Of a stretch of DNA of 64,000 bases, positions 1 to 12,900 are shown piece after piece. The notes below the pieces were generated by a model, which worked only from the letters and a program-made list of their open reading frames with translations, had not been told where the DNA came from and searched no databases. The stretch's first letter is position 1. Each line of letters begins with the position of its first letter. The DNA comes from Lineus longissimus. Taxonomy: Eukaryota; Nemertea; Pilidiophora; Heteronemertea; Lineidae. A program made the translations under genes and the position numbers. The DNA is taken from contig NC_088324.1 of the NCBI RefSeq assembly GCF_910592395.1, forward strand, positions 11,558,953-11,622,952, in the 5' to 3' direction.

Positions 1-108
1 GACATGTTCATTTCACAGAGCCGTTTTATTTCATGAACTGAATAGCACCAATGTATATAGGAGGTTGCCAAAAGGCTGTATAGTTGAAACAAATGTCTTG
101 GCTGGTTC

Positions 109-584
109 CAGGGCCGTATTTAGAGGGGGGCAGGGGGGGCAGCTGCCCCCCCTGTGGAATAAATGTTGAAAAAAAAATGTTCAGACCGTAATAAAAAGAC
201 AAACTAATCTTAGCCATAGCTTTACCAGCATGATAGCAGCATATGGCTAGCAGATGTTATCAACTCAGGTGCAACCCTTATAATCTGACCAGTCCAGTGC
301 CCTGACCCTAGTATTCTATTCTGACAGAGGAGTTTCATACAAGTCATATAGTAAAATCCCTAGTCTTCTTTCTCATAAAAGTGGTCCTTTTTTAGAGTAA
401 AAGTACTGTTGATTCACACTTCCAAATGCCAGGTAAATGCCATTTCAGACCTTTTATTTTCAAATTTTTCCGGGGGAGGGCCCCCAGACCCCCCCCCGTT
501 CGGATGCGCCTGCGGCGCATGCAGATCGCCTTCGGCGATCTATCCCACTGCCCCCCCTGGACAAAAAAGTTAAATACGGCCCTG
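109..584. mobile_element. hAT-like non-autonomous DNA transposon (476 bp)
   Basis: Perfect 14-bp terminal inverted repeats, CAGGGCCGTATTTA at 109-122 and its complement at 571-584, bound a sequence with no transposase. The CAGGG ends are typical of the hAT superfamily. GGTTC lies just outside both ends (104-108 and 585-589), but a full 8-bp target duplication is not obvious. The interior has C-runs and two tight hairpins near the right end. It lies in the presumed 3' flank or 3' UTR of the ankyrin/SOCS gene. Confidence 0.7.
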
Positions 585-651
585 GGTTCCATTTCCCGGC
601 TCCTGATATCGTTGTCGAAGGACAACAGTTTCGTAGGCTAGGTGCTCTTGC

Positions 652-2426
652 CTAATCAAACTCCAGGTCCAAATACTTTTTCAATCTGTTAGGCAAAGGC
701 AGCTTTTCTATACCATTAGGCAGGGAGAAGGATTTATGCAGCTGCCGTCTGATATTGCAGCGGCAAAGATGCTGCAATTCGGCGGGATCTTTGTGTCGTC
801 TGCTTGGGATTATTTCCCGCCATGATGGATGTGATGGTTTGTACATGTTGTCCGCCAAGCGGTGCTCGAGGCGCTTCATGCTGATTCTTTCAGCACTGCG
901 GCAGATGTATCTGAAAACCCGGGATAAAGATATCAATATTATCACATTAGCCCTGTAGACTGCGGCAATCGTGATCGGTACACATACAATCCGGACGCAT
1001 TGGACCGGCCTCGTCCTGTCGCCGCCCGCCCATAAGGAGATTAATCCAATAAGGTTGAAGCATATATGGACTGCCCCGGGAGCGAGTTTTTTTTTAACAG
1101 GTAGGTTCGTACCATTGTGTACATTGACCGCCAATCAGAGCTCAGTAACTTCGCCTGACGTCATCAAGTAAGAAACGCACGTGTTGTTAGTCAGTAAACA
1201 AGATCAGCGATATATGAGTTCGAATCTCGGAAGGACCCAAACAATTATGCACTTTTTGTTTTTATTGCTTTTTTTTCATTTACTTAATTATTTTAATAAT
1301 AAATTTAATGTACACAATGGTACGAACCTACCTGTAAAAAACCTCGCGCCCCGGGAGTCTAATAGCCCCCGGGAACAAGCCAACATGAAGTGGTCTTGTT
1401 CCCACCTTTCGGTTGTGACTTTGTCCTCTAGTATTGGTTTGAGATCAACACAATGAAAAGTATCAAACACCCGGAATCGAACACCATGTAGTCTCTCTTC
1501 TTGTGATCATACAAACTAGTTCTGTTCTCATCACAGTTACCGGTACTAGAAACTGATTTTCCTTACTGTAAACTTTTTTCCACATTTTCATGGTCATTCT
1601 CCGTGGTGTGGACGAAGTATAAAGATGTCAGCAGCACCTCCAGGCAGTCGCTGAACTGGTGACGGGCATATGGCAATTCTGTCCTCGCGCCGTGTCGGAG
1701 GAGAAGGAGCACTATGGCCGGTTGGCGGAACCTAAAAAAGCAACAACAACGGTTCACTTCAACTGGCCAACCCAGCATGGCCATTCCCGTGACTGGTCTT
1801 AATGAGGGGTACATGGAGAAGGAAGAAATTATCTTGCGGAACAGTTAATGCTGCGCAAATCTAAAACTGAAATATTTTTCATAAAACAACAAAGGCCTAT
1901 CATAAACATGTTCTTCTTACCGACAAGCTAAGGCCAGTGGCGTTTCCTCTCCCGCCATGTAGGCGTCAACCAGACGCATTTTCCCGTCTCTCGTCTCAAC
2001 CTCTAGCGACGCCGCGTGCTGTAAAAAGTAACTCAATTTCGCCAAAACCTCTGCACGTCTGCTTGGCTGGAGAAATGGCATGATGTGAATATTATCGAAC
2101 AAATGATGAAAACTATGCGAACATTTCCAAAATTCCATCAAAACCTTCCGGATGACAACTTGATCCGAATACCTGTGGTTCCAACACAAATGGAAAAGGA
2201 AACATTTTAAGAAACTATGGCAGTATTTGACCGTTTGGTTTCTGGTTTGTGTGAATTTGACGAGGTCCTCCGCAAGTCGCCCCAGGCTTGTACCGCTTCT
2301 AAGAAGGTCTTCCATCAAGACGCGCGTGGTGAACTGCTCTTGGTGTATTGTTGTGATCCCCAGTAGCCTCTTTTGGACGTTCAGATAGCCCTCCAGGGTT
2401 TCACACAGGTTGTGTCTCAGCTTCAT
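652..2426 (-). CDS. Ankyrin-repeat and SOCS-box protein, three exons
   Basis: Predicted substrate adaptor of an Elongin-BC/Cullin-5 ubiquitin ligase. Coding exons are 2426-1921, 1731-1567 and 910-652, with donors GTAAGA and GTAAGG and acceptors ending TTTTTTAG and TTTTCAG. Phases agree at both joins (2 to 2), giving about 309 residues. Joining exons 1 and 2 completes an ankyrin repeat of the form TPLALACRFRQPAIVLLLLRHGA split as TPLALACR / FRQPAIVLLLLRHGA (about residues 160-185). The last 45 residues form a SOCS box with LQHLCRCNIRRQL (BC-box) and LPLPNRLKKYL (Cul5-box-like). The N-terminal 150 residues are helical and not recognised. An in-frame stop at 2448-2450 precedes the exon; the ATG at 2426 is the first Met, but an upstream exon joined near 2440 is possible. 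A possible polyadenylation signal lies at 30-25. ANKRD9 and short ASB proteins are the nearest families that I recall. SOCS assignment is strong; the exact orthologue is unknown. Confidence 0.85.
1069..1359. mobile_element. Foldback/MITE-like element in intron 2 of the ankyrin/SOCS gene
   Basis: The arm at 1069-1126 is nearly the reverse complement of 1306-1359. Both share CAGGTAGGTTCGTACCATTG and a CCCGGG-rich outer end, separated by about 180 bp of AT-rich spacer. There is no coding capacity. It lies wholly inside the intron between exons 1731-1567 and 910-652. A CRE-like TGACGTCA occurs at 1156-1163 in the spacer. Confidence 0.6.
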
Positions 2427-2914
2427 TTCTATTAGGGTGGGTCGCAACTATAGAACTTGAAGTAGACTTCCACCGTGGAGTGTGCCAAAACCGTTTGACA
2501 CCCGTCGACCCGGAAACGTCACTGAAAATGGGACGTAGTTTACAATGTCTGTTGAAACGTTTTCATCCAAAAAATCAACCAGAACATGAAATATCTTGAT
2601 TCCGAAGGGATAACATTTTGTGAGGGTATATATAAACGTTGAAAGCCGAAAAGAACGACAGAGATGCCGACACCGAGGAAATCGAATAATTTTCAACGTG
2701 CCGTCAATCAAATTTGAATTGCGCGACGTCATTGACGTCATGTTTAATTCTAATGGCCTCCACCAGGGGCGCTAATTCTGACGTCATCTGGCGTCACGTT
2801 TTTTTACGTTAGCAACGTATTCACTTGGAAACTTGGAACGAGAAGGGCAGAGCTCGTGCGCGACTCTCCCAATTAATTTACGTTTTTCACAAAGTTCCTC
2901 GAAGTTTTCGCAAA
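2427..2914. promoter_or_regulatory. Putative bidirectional promoter with CRE palindromes
   Basis: This is the roughly 490-bp interval between the start codons of two divergent genes. It contains perfect TGACGTCA palindromes at 2733-2740 and 2779-2786, plus a near-match CGACGTCA at 2724-2731 and a GCGTCACG half-site just after. Clustered full CREs are a classic CREB/ATF/CREM arrangement. Transcription start sites are not visible. A 97-codon open frame at 2741-2448 on the minus strand has no supporting features and is probably 5' UTR or chance. Confidence 0.45.
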
Positions 2915-3846
2915 ATGTTTGGGTGGTTCCGCCCTCCACCTCCAAGATACATTGGGTGGCCTACTGGCGCGCCTACCTTCGAGTACATGCAAGGAATCTG
3001 GCAGAATATACCCGGCATCTCCGGCATTGTTGATGCGGTCAGTGGACTATGGGCCATGGCAACGCGTCTTGATGGTGGGGTCGCATATTCCCCTGCGATT
3101 GCCTCCTGGATTTTTGTTCTCGGTAAGTTTTAATTGAGGTTTTTTCATTCATTCTCCTCTTTTTGTGTCTTTAAGTTACGTGTTGACTTGACCGATATTA
3201 AATTTGAGGCGGCGGAGTTACGATGCGTAACTCATCTGAATATATTTTTGATTTATTTTGTCTCATTTTTTCAGGGAGTATCAATTTCTTCTTTCCGAGC
3301 TTTTTCAAGAAAGTGCGAGAAGTAACCTTCAGAAAAGTCTCCAGATTTTCAAAGAAGGTCATCAAGTTGTATGCGGTGTACAATTTCGTTTGGATCCCGC
3401 TTAACAAATTCATCGCGACGGTTCTCGCGGCAGCCAAGGATTGGATCTCCTTCTCGAGTGTTGTTGTCGCGATAGCCTACTGTACCGCTTCCATCTGCTA
3501 CGTGTGTCCAATCAAATTCCGAAGAGTACGGAACATGTTCGCTCGGACTCCGCGGAGCGCTGCACGAGCATACAGAAGATCTCTCCGGAGCTCGTCTCCC
3601 AGGCGAACAAACCCACCTGGTGCCAGCCCCGAGCTCCCACTCGCCAAGAACTCCAATCCTATGAACCACGAGCCACGGAGCCGATTGAGAAGCCCACAGA
3701 AGGTTTCAGTTAGAAGTAGAGCGAAAAGTCCAAGGAAGGCTTTATTCAGTACGCCGATCACCACGAGGCGCACCCCAAGTATCGATGCCAGTCTCACCCG
3801 GCAAGGCACAGTCTACGGTTTCTCGCCAAGGGCAAGCCGAAAGTAA
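2915..3846 (+). CDS. Uncharacterised basic membrane-associated protein, two exons
   Basis: The exons are 2915-3122 and 3275-3846. The donor GTAAGT at 3123 and acceptor TTTTTTCAG at 3266-3274 join in phase 1, giving 259 residues. The ATG at 2915 (context CAAAATG) is the first Met; the frame stays open upstream without one. Visible parts are a proline/tryptophan-rich N-terminus (MFGWFRPPPP), a hydrophobic stretch that straddles the splice site, a second one (about 140-163, WISFSSVVVAIAYC...) that looks like a membrane helix, and a strongly basic C-terminal third rich in Arg, Ser and Pro with SPR/SPK-type sites. A plausible picture is a membrane anchor with a charged tail, as in some nuclear-envelope or sperm proteins, but no family is recognised. 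An ATTAAA signal follows at 3911-3916. It is divergent from the ankyrin/SOCS gene. Confidence 0.7.
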
Positions 3847-3910
3847 CTTTCTAGACAGATATTCACTTATAGCAGCAAAATTTTTACAACAGTTCCTTTA
3901 GCTTTTCAAA

Positions 3911-3916
3911 ATTAAA
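3911..3916 (+). terminator. Polyadenylation signal ATTAAA
   Basis: The common variant signal lies 65 bp after the stop codon of the two-exon gene, in AT-rich sequence followed by T/GT-rich DNA. Confidence 0.5.
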
Positions 3917-6900
3917 CGCATTATAAACAACATCATTTCGTCTTTTGTGTTATTTATCTGTGATATGAATATTGTATTCAACCGACGATCATGAATCTGC
4001 GCGGTTCCGACATTGAATGAATCTGTCATCGACAACTTTACGGGTCTGATGTCGCTGTGCAGCTAATTGCTGACTGCTGCTCATTCCTGATATGATATCA
4101 CCGAAACAGACGCCTCTGTTGACGACTGATATCGAGGAGTGGGAAGGTAGAACTCAACAGAATTTTGTGAGCAAACATATTCAACAGGGCTCTGTATGGG
4201 GCCTTTCTAGAAAAACGTAAAATTTAAGGTACTTGGTATCTGGGTGGTCGTAGAAACTGCAGTATCCCTTGTACGGAAACGAAGCGCTAAACTCTCCCAC
4301 AGTTTAAGGCCTCTGGACTTTAGTCTCCTATCGATTTGGCAGCTTCTTAAAAGGTATGATGTTTTTTCCGATGGTGAGACGAGATGAAGACGCGCCCTCG
4401 CGGTTCGCATCGACACTCCAACAGGTTAAGCGTATCGGAGCGAAATAACTTTAGTGATGATTCTGTCTGCATCCAATGTGCATATATAGGTTTCCTATAG
4501 CTGCGATGCAGTACGAGAAACTTGAAAGGAGAGGATTACTTTAAACTAAAACACAGCAGGTAGGACCAAGTTTTATTATTATATATAAATCGTTATCGAT
4601 CATCATCATCATCATTATCATCAAGCACAAGGTCTTTTTTCGGATCGTTTTCTGCTCCATATTGTGTACTGCGTGCTACGATATTGTTAATGCTCACCAA
4701 TACGTCATCCCTGAAAAGCCACCATTTGACACAAACGTGCGGGCAGTTGGAAGACCATATAAAGATCACGATCAATCTGAATCTATCGGCCAACAGAACC
4801 CTGACACATGTAGATGTAAACATCATTCAAACATTTATTTTTTCAACTTACCCTCCTTAACTCCAATTTCCAACTAACGACCCGATGCTTAACAGTTGCA
4901 ATACCATGCAGATCACGATTGCACCATCAGCCGCAACTGTAGAATACATGTACATGTATTCAGAACCCAGAAGACCCAGCTACCAATATAAGGGGTCTGT
5001 GACTTTTGATATTGATTCAACCTCCCCATCTTCAAGAAATTTTCCAATGCGGCAGTCAGTCAAAACAAGACTGACCAGTGACGGCGACATAAGTCAATAC
5101 CAATGAAGCTGACCGAGCTAGACGGGCACCAAGCGCGCTTCGTGCGAAATCTGGCGTAAACCAAACTTGGGTTCTGGCCTGTGAAACGAGCTTATCAGCC
5201 TGGTATCTCTGTAATCGTTAACTAGGTATCATCTGATCAGTGGTTGTAATGATATACTCCTTGTTCTCGGTATGCAGCTCAGAGGGGAGGGGTGACCTCA
5301 AGGGATCTTTAACCAGGTACACACGCAAACGTTTCCATCACATACGTGTATATACTATAGCATTATTGATTGGCCGATAGATATATCTATGATGAATATT
5401 ACAAACCACGTTTTACACTCGGATCCCATCATAGATTCTATGATGGCCCTTGCATGGTAGATCCATCGATGGGGATTCCATCAAATATCAAATGGCGGTG
5501 GGTCCCACGTAGAAGTACATAAGCAGCAAAGTACAAACCTATCATCATAATTTGATATCAATGTGTGCCTGTTGATCGATGAATAGACAGAGGTTCCTGG
5601 CCGGCCATCGCCATCGGGAAGATCCAAAAGAGCTGACTTAGTCAGGATTTCTAAACCACAATAAACAACCTGTAGCAGACGACTGAAGAGGTTTTAGAGT
5701 TTCTCGATGAACGTGAGTCTAAAAAGGTTACTTGACCTTTTGAAATACAGAGATTGAGTTGAGATTCTGAAAAACTTCGTCTACGGGGTGCGTACATTAT
5801 TTATGTTGGCTGAAAAAGCTTTTTTATGGTTTTTCAAAAACGCGGAAGGATGCCTACTTGCAGAACTGGTTAAGATCATGCGTACCATGATGAGGTCGTA
5901 TGTGTGTTCTTCTAACATGTGAATCCTATTTTGGCTTATTATTTCTGCACCATGCGGGAATGTTGATCCAGTTGTGCCAAAGCTTTTAACGATTCGTATA
6001 CAGATTAAGGCGGTCAGTATCCAAAATATCATCATCAAACAAACCTGCTCCCAGGTAAGAGTTGCTAGCTAGTATCTTTATCATCTGATCATCTGATGTA
6101 TTACCTATTGTTTGCTTCCAGACCGACCCTACACGTACCGTACACGAAACTTCACCTCTTTTTCAAACTGGTTTCCTGAGAAAGTCTTGATGTGAGTGTA
6201 ATAAGAACCATACAACCTTTTATCTCATTACTTCTCGTTCTACCTCCTAGTTTTCTTGAGAAATCATCCCAACTTGTAGAGTTTACGTGTTACATTTGTA
6301 AGTTGCTGGTATGAATTCAAGAACAAGTGCACACTGGATTCTTTGGCAGGTGGGAGGGGGATTTCTCAGTATCTTGTAGCACTGTGTCATTAAACACATA
6401 TAGGACGGAATACACAACGTAGAAACAATAAGACGAAGCGTATATCAAAGATAAATTTTATGATTATTGTTTTCTGACTACTGGTACTTGTATGCAAGAT
6501 GTCCCAAAAACGGACAATCGTCTGCAGCACTTTTGATACAGGCCCACAGATACATCTTTCTCCTTTCCTACAAAAGCATTGTTTCATTCAGAACAACACG
6601 ACTTTGTTGTAAATAGGACATGACACTCCTACACTTCTTCTAAATAGGACAACTTTCCTTCAGGTTATTCTAAAGGCGTTTCAAACTCGACCCCCTTGTC
6701 TTCATCAACATCATTAGGGAGGTTTCGCAACCCCTACGAATGTCGCAGTACGAACTACGAAGGTCTGTCAAGTCATGTGCCAAGTCATTTACGCGACACT
6801 CCAACATGTAAATCACCTTTAATACTTATTTGTAAGCAGAATCGGGGAAATTTTCGTCGATAAGGTACCTTTCCTTACTAAGTCGTTCGTAGCTGTTCGT

Positions 6901-9900
6901 AAAGGTGCGAAACCTGCTTAACATCCATTAGAATAAGGTCGAATAACAATCTTGATCAAGGGCATGTTAATCGACATTTCATTCCGACGTTTAAAAAGGA
7001 TGAAGTTTTCTATTTTAAGAAACATCTTCACCTAATGTATTTATCCCGAAGTGTTGCTTGTATTTTCACCAAACACAAGATCTTGTTGGGAGGATTCCAT
7101 GCATATTACAGTCAAGGTTAAGTTTGATTGTTAATTTGGTGAATCTGAATTTCTTTGCTGCCAGCAACCTTGATTTGACTTGAAGGTTGAGCCTTTGGTT
7201 TACAGGCCTTGGCCCACAGGAGTGATCACACTCAGTTTTAACCATCACTGACAATAGACATTCAAGTCAAGGTTCTGGAAGTACGAACCAGGCAATCATT
7301 ATTGGTGATAAAATTCACCTGTTCCAAGTGATTGCGGTTGGAAGTGGTGAGAGAATGGCGAAAGGCAGGCTGAGATAACGGGACTTGCATGACTTATGAT
7401 TCGATAGGCCAAGTCCCAGTCAGCCAATTCATTTCTCAGTGCAATGTGGTGTTACTCAAGTACTCATTGCTCATTTACACATATCATGCATAATGCATGT
7501 GTCGAAGATCATATACATTCACCATAACTGAAAAGATATTTTCGATGTTTCTCAAGCTGAGGGACCACGGTACCGCCGGTACCTGTAAGGGTGGGGATTG
7601 GGCGAATTGCGTATGTGAGTATTCGTGGCTCTAATAGCCATTATGATTCATATGCTTGAATATCTTTCTTGAACGTTTGACATTTCAAGCAATAGATAGG
7701 CTATTCAATGCAGACGAAATTTTACACTGCTACATTTGGCCTAACACATTCGTAGGCTTTTATCCTGGAGACCTCAACGCCCAAAATTTGAGATATGCCC
7801 AACCTTCAAAGCACTCATGCCACCCCAACTAAAACGAGCATTCCAAGGCGCTAACTTGTGTACCTAGGCGGTAATGATAGCTCGTTAGCAAGATTTAGTC
7901 TTCTGGGTTGCTCTTTAAGTAGACATACAACCCAACTACCATTTGGCTGATGTTGTTGCAGAACTGTCAATAAGAATCTTTTGAGAGAAGAACAAGTACA
8001 GCCAACCTCAAGACGCAGCTTCGCTGGATCGTTTCCACGTTCACCTTCGCGGATTACACTGGTAGTTCTACAACTTTTTGTGCCGCGGTGGAAAAAGCAG
8101 TGGGGACATACTCGAGTGGAATCGGGCCTTTAGGAATGAGGAAAAGCACTTGGAGTGAGAATATGATGCTAGAGCCCCTACATACAGCATAACTCTTATT
8201 AACCATGCTAATGGCGGTTCGTGTTACACCGCGAAGGCATCCAGGGTAACGCGAGCAGCTCTGGTTCGGGTTCAAATCAGTTCAAACTACAGTGATATAA
8301 ATCAGCAGTCATACATTTATCTTTTTCAGTAATAAAACAGCCTGTGCGTCCGAAAGCATCCATATAAACTGTCAGGAGAGAGGGTCGCGCCAAGAAACTG
8401 TCGGCATTAATTCTGGCAGCGGGTCAGTCACTCAAGCACGAGTGACAGCCATCACCCGTGGGCTTTACCGTAATGATTTTAATATCGATAGCAAACTAAA
8501 CCATTTTTTTCACATGACCTTTAAAACCTTTTTTAAAGGGGAGGAGCATAGTTGTGGATGCTGAAAAAAAACGTCAGACCGTCTCAATGACTATCCGCTG
8601 TGAACATTTAACCCGGTGTTCGCCAAACCAACCTATACAAGATGTTTACCGAGCGAAAAATCGCTTAGTAACAACTCAATCCACCTGTTAATGACCTTGA
8701 CCTTCAGATGGCTCATTTTCCCGGCTCATTTGTAGCGAAAGAAACATGTAGCTACTCTTCCCTGGCATCGCCAACTGATAAGACTATCTCCTCGGCCAAA
8801 TCGATGAACATTTCAATGTCAGATTAAGAAATCTCGGTTGATTGATCTTTTCCATGTCTAGGCCAATGAAAACACAGAGTAAATTACGCTCAAATTGAGA
8901 CCTACTCTCACGGAGAAGAAGAAGAAGAAGACGAAGAAGAGGAAGAAATGTTATAGGTTTGTTTTTTTTCGTCACCGTCACGATTGGTTTTTTGACGATT
9001 CTTTTTTCACGTCACTTCCAGTGTTATCAGCTTCAAAAGCTTCATTCCCAAGTTGTCCCTCCAGAAACTAGCCTGCATTATAGATAAAGTTGTAGTAAGT
9101 ATATAGAAGTCCAAAAACTCACTGAGAGTTGATATTAATTTCCCATAAAATCTTACAGGTGTATGAGTGTTCGATAGGCCTCCCAGCTGTGTTTTGATTG
9201 GATATCAACAACGATATTCGACCCAATGCTACTTCTTTTAAACTTCTTTCCGTGCAAGAAATCACCTTCCCGCGACTCTTTGCCTGACGTCATTCCTGTA
9301 CTTTGCACCGCCCCCTATTGTACACGTTAAGGTTGATGCCATATCTTGTGTTTAACATTCATGTATATATAGCCCCCGTATTCTTCAGATGGTGAAAGCA
9401 TCAGGTTGCCAACCTTTCTTATGCGCCGAATTATCATGTCTTACTTACGGTATCTGTAATAAGATTCCATAGGGTTTTGGTAACTGAATACACAGCACAA
9501 ATATTTGGTTTCAAAATAAGAAACTGGCATAGCATCGTCTATTTGGTTCAAGCTAGCCTATCTTCCGATTTAGATGGCACGGATGTTAGGCCAAGGCTGT
9601 TTGCTTATAGCTCGGTTAGAAACATTCGAACATTGCAAAGATACTAAAATTACTGGCTCATATATAAAGAAAGAATGGAAAACGTACAGAAAAAAAGGTG
9701 CCTTGATTGGGACAGGAACCCCAGATGTTTGCAATGGCCGGGGTTCCATCCATTTTTGACTTATTCGCGTAGCAGAAGTACATGTATAATATTCAGTGGG
9801 TGGCTTTCATTAACCATCTTAACATTGAATTACTATGATAATGACTTGGTCAACTAGATGTAATTAGGTATCGGCCGCGAAAACGAGCTTGATATATAGT

Positions 9901-12900
9901 ATGTATACAAATACATTTTTGTACGACCTTCATATATTGTCATAATATCATATAAACTTGCGTGTCGATAAAACGGATAGTATTTGGATCGTGCGACTGG
10001 GTGAGCAAGAGAGTATATCTTCACCAAAGTTTTTGGTGAGGATATTGTTGGCGAGGTTCATATTCAGAAAATATCTGAGCCTATTTTACACTTTTTGGCG
10101 GACTCAAACATCGTCCTAATTATATGTAGCCTCAAAAAGCGCAGTGCACTTTGACTCCAGCAAGGGAAGTGGGCGTTACCCTGCGGGGGTTTCATGCAAA
10201 GCCCCGTCTGGTCAAAAAGCAAATATCAACCATTGATAGCTTAGTAAAATCCATATTTTTCCTTGTTTCTCTATGCAGCTCCACTGCGCAGTGAATCCGA
10301 AATCAATCACAATCACAAAGGTGTCAGCTGATGGTGTATAGAGCAAATTATTTGAAGGAGCGGCGTTCTCCAGCGAATCAGAGAGTATTGCAAGAAGCCT
10401 GTGTACCACCAGCTCGGAGTGTTTGATTTTGTACCAGTAATTTGCAAATCATGGAGTAATCATTGACTATGATTGTAGAGTACCTTTCAGTTTTAGGTGT
10501 GTCATACGTATAGGCTTAATGTACTGAAAGTTGTAGCACTGTATTGCAGCAGTTTCACAGACAAATACGAACACAGAACATCTAGCCTGTCGGACAAAAA
10601 CAGGGAGGAAGATAAGTAAGACAACATCATTTATTATGTGTTTGATATACTGATGAGGGAATAACCATCTATGATAAGGCTAACTGTCGGAAGGTCAAAG
10701 TGTTATTCCACATATCGGTGATAACTGGATTGCAGGCGGAATGAAGTTCTTGTTTGGAGTTGTCAGCTAGAGGGTTACCTTGGAATCAGAAGCTTTCGTG
10801 GGTAAGACGTTTTATTTTCCGTTGTAACGGAACATACATATAAATTGTTGTGGTTATGTATCGCATAGATCTCAGAACGTGATTGAGGCCTAGGAATGTT
10901 TCTTTAAGTTATTCAGGTGGGTCTTTACACTGAGTCGTAACCTAATGATACCGCAAGTATCGCCAATACGCCTGCAACGTATAATAACATGTAGTGCCCT
11001 TCTGGTCTGAATTCTTCGCTCAGAAACTCTGCCACAGCCATACGCCCTTCACATTCTTATATCGCTGATTACAGACGTCAGTCGCTGTTTTGGAAAAAAG
11101 GTTCAAAAACATGTCTTTGTACGCCTTTCCTCTCTGTTCAGCGTTATATGGTGAATCATTCACCATCTGCACTAGAATGCATTGCATTTGTCACATCCTC
11201 TGCAACCCAATCATTTCATTGTTCTTCAGTACATAATAGGTCTGCTATTCCTCTGACAAAAAACACCACAAAAACAACGATACATGTAGGTCAAGTGATG
11301 AATATTTTGTCACTGACATTATACAAAAAAAGTGAGAAGGCCCATACATACATTACAGTAGCACATGACAATTGTACTCAACAATGTTACCAAACAAAGT
11401 ATAAATTGACCCAATCGTCATCAAAATACGGTTATGATACCAATTATACCTGAGTGGTATTATGAACTTTGATAATTATGCATATTTGCGCTTTTGGCCT
11501 CGCGTAAGTTGTGAATAACAGGCTACGATGGCTGGGAAAGGACATCGCTTGATATTTTTTTAGAAATCCTGATAACAAAGAAATGAGCTATCGTGTCCAT
11601 GCACTATAAACCGCTAGCTCTGCCCGATACTCAAAAGCGTGCTGCTGCTAAATTCGATTCCCGATAATGGTACATGTATGTAGCAGCGTGATTAATCATT
11701 GGTGAAGGGACCAAGCATTACTATAGGCACGTTTCGCAACCCTTACGAACGATGAGATTTCTCCCTTCTGTCTCATCATCCGCGATTGCTGCGGAACGTT
11801 TTTCGATTACTTGGAAAGTTGGCTGCTTGCTCATAAGATCATAACAAGCCTTTAATCTTTACAATTGCAGATATTGGTCGATATCTCATGACTATTAAGA
11901 TATCAATCATACCATAGATGTCATAGATCCGTGACCGATTGATAGATTGCTTGATGGGATTCTAATATCAAACACATATATAATTTGTGCTTGTGTTCCT
12001 TTAAAGGGACGACATGGACATGAGATATGTTGGTTTTTCTGGCAAAAATGGCTTCTAGTAGGACAGTGACTTTTCAAAATAGAATCATCGAAAAATCATA
12101 AATTCAGCAAATGCTCATCTCTGAGCACAATTGTCAAATATTGACGATAGAAAATCCGTTTTAGCCTAAAGTTCGTTTATAACCAAAGATTTCTATTCGA
12201 TTCTTGATCAAAATCGCGGCGTTTATCGATCCTCTTGTGATTGATCGCTTTCGCCAATCTCTCCCCATATTAGCTGCCCTGGTCGACCATTAGCCATCGG
12301 TCCACTTACCCGGAATGGAAACATTGGCGCTCATTAGCTTTTGTAATGAGCCTTGCTATACGAATCTCAAGCCCATTTGTCGATCTGATATCGACAGGAG
12401 CTGTCTTGGAATCAAGCGTACGTAACAGCAAGCAAAGATTATCTTCTTCCACGGAAGGATGGAGAGAGACACCACGAGACGAATCATGTCCCGCCAAGAG
12501 ACAAAGCCACGTTGCCTTTTTGGCGGGGCGTAATTCCTCTTAGTGTTGCACCAGGCACCAGCGCTCGATTACAGACCTATGAAACGCACTGATTTTACTG
12601 GTGTCTCCCAGAACGGACTTTACGATCATTTAGTCCAATTTATCCTTTCATTTTTTCCATTTACCGCATTTACATCAATAATTGGTCGCTATGGAAACCT
12701 TACAACACTGCTCAAAGCGTGGCGGAACAGCGAAATCCAAAACCAGTGGAGAATTCTGATTTTTCAATTCCATGAAAATTAGGCTGTGCGGCGAATTCAT
12801 CTTTGGCGATTCCCACGAACTCAAAGGTTCTTTTTTTCATTCATTTCAAGTCAGACTGATTAAAAGTAAAGGTGTTTCGTCGTTGTATACAGGTGATACA

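Noticed and set aside
1204-1232. tRNA-like GAGTTCGAATCTC
   Set aside because: A B-box-like string alone; no paired acceptor, D or anticodon arms around it.
2448-2741. 97-codon minus-strand frame upstream of the ankyrin/SOCS exon
   Set aside because: Same frame as the gene but closed by a stop at 2448, and it contains the CREs; more likely promoter or 5' UTR.
8225-8285. tRNA-like GGGTTCAAATC
   Set aside because: A T-loop-like match without a foldable cloverleaf.
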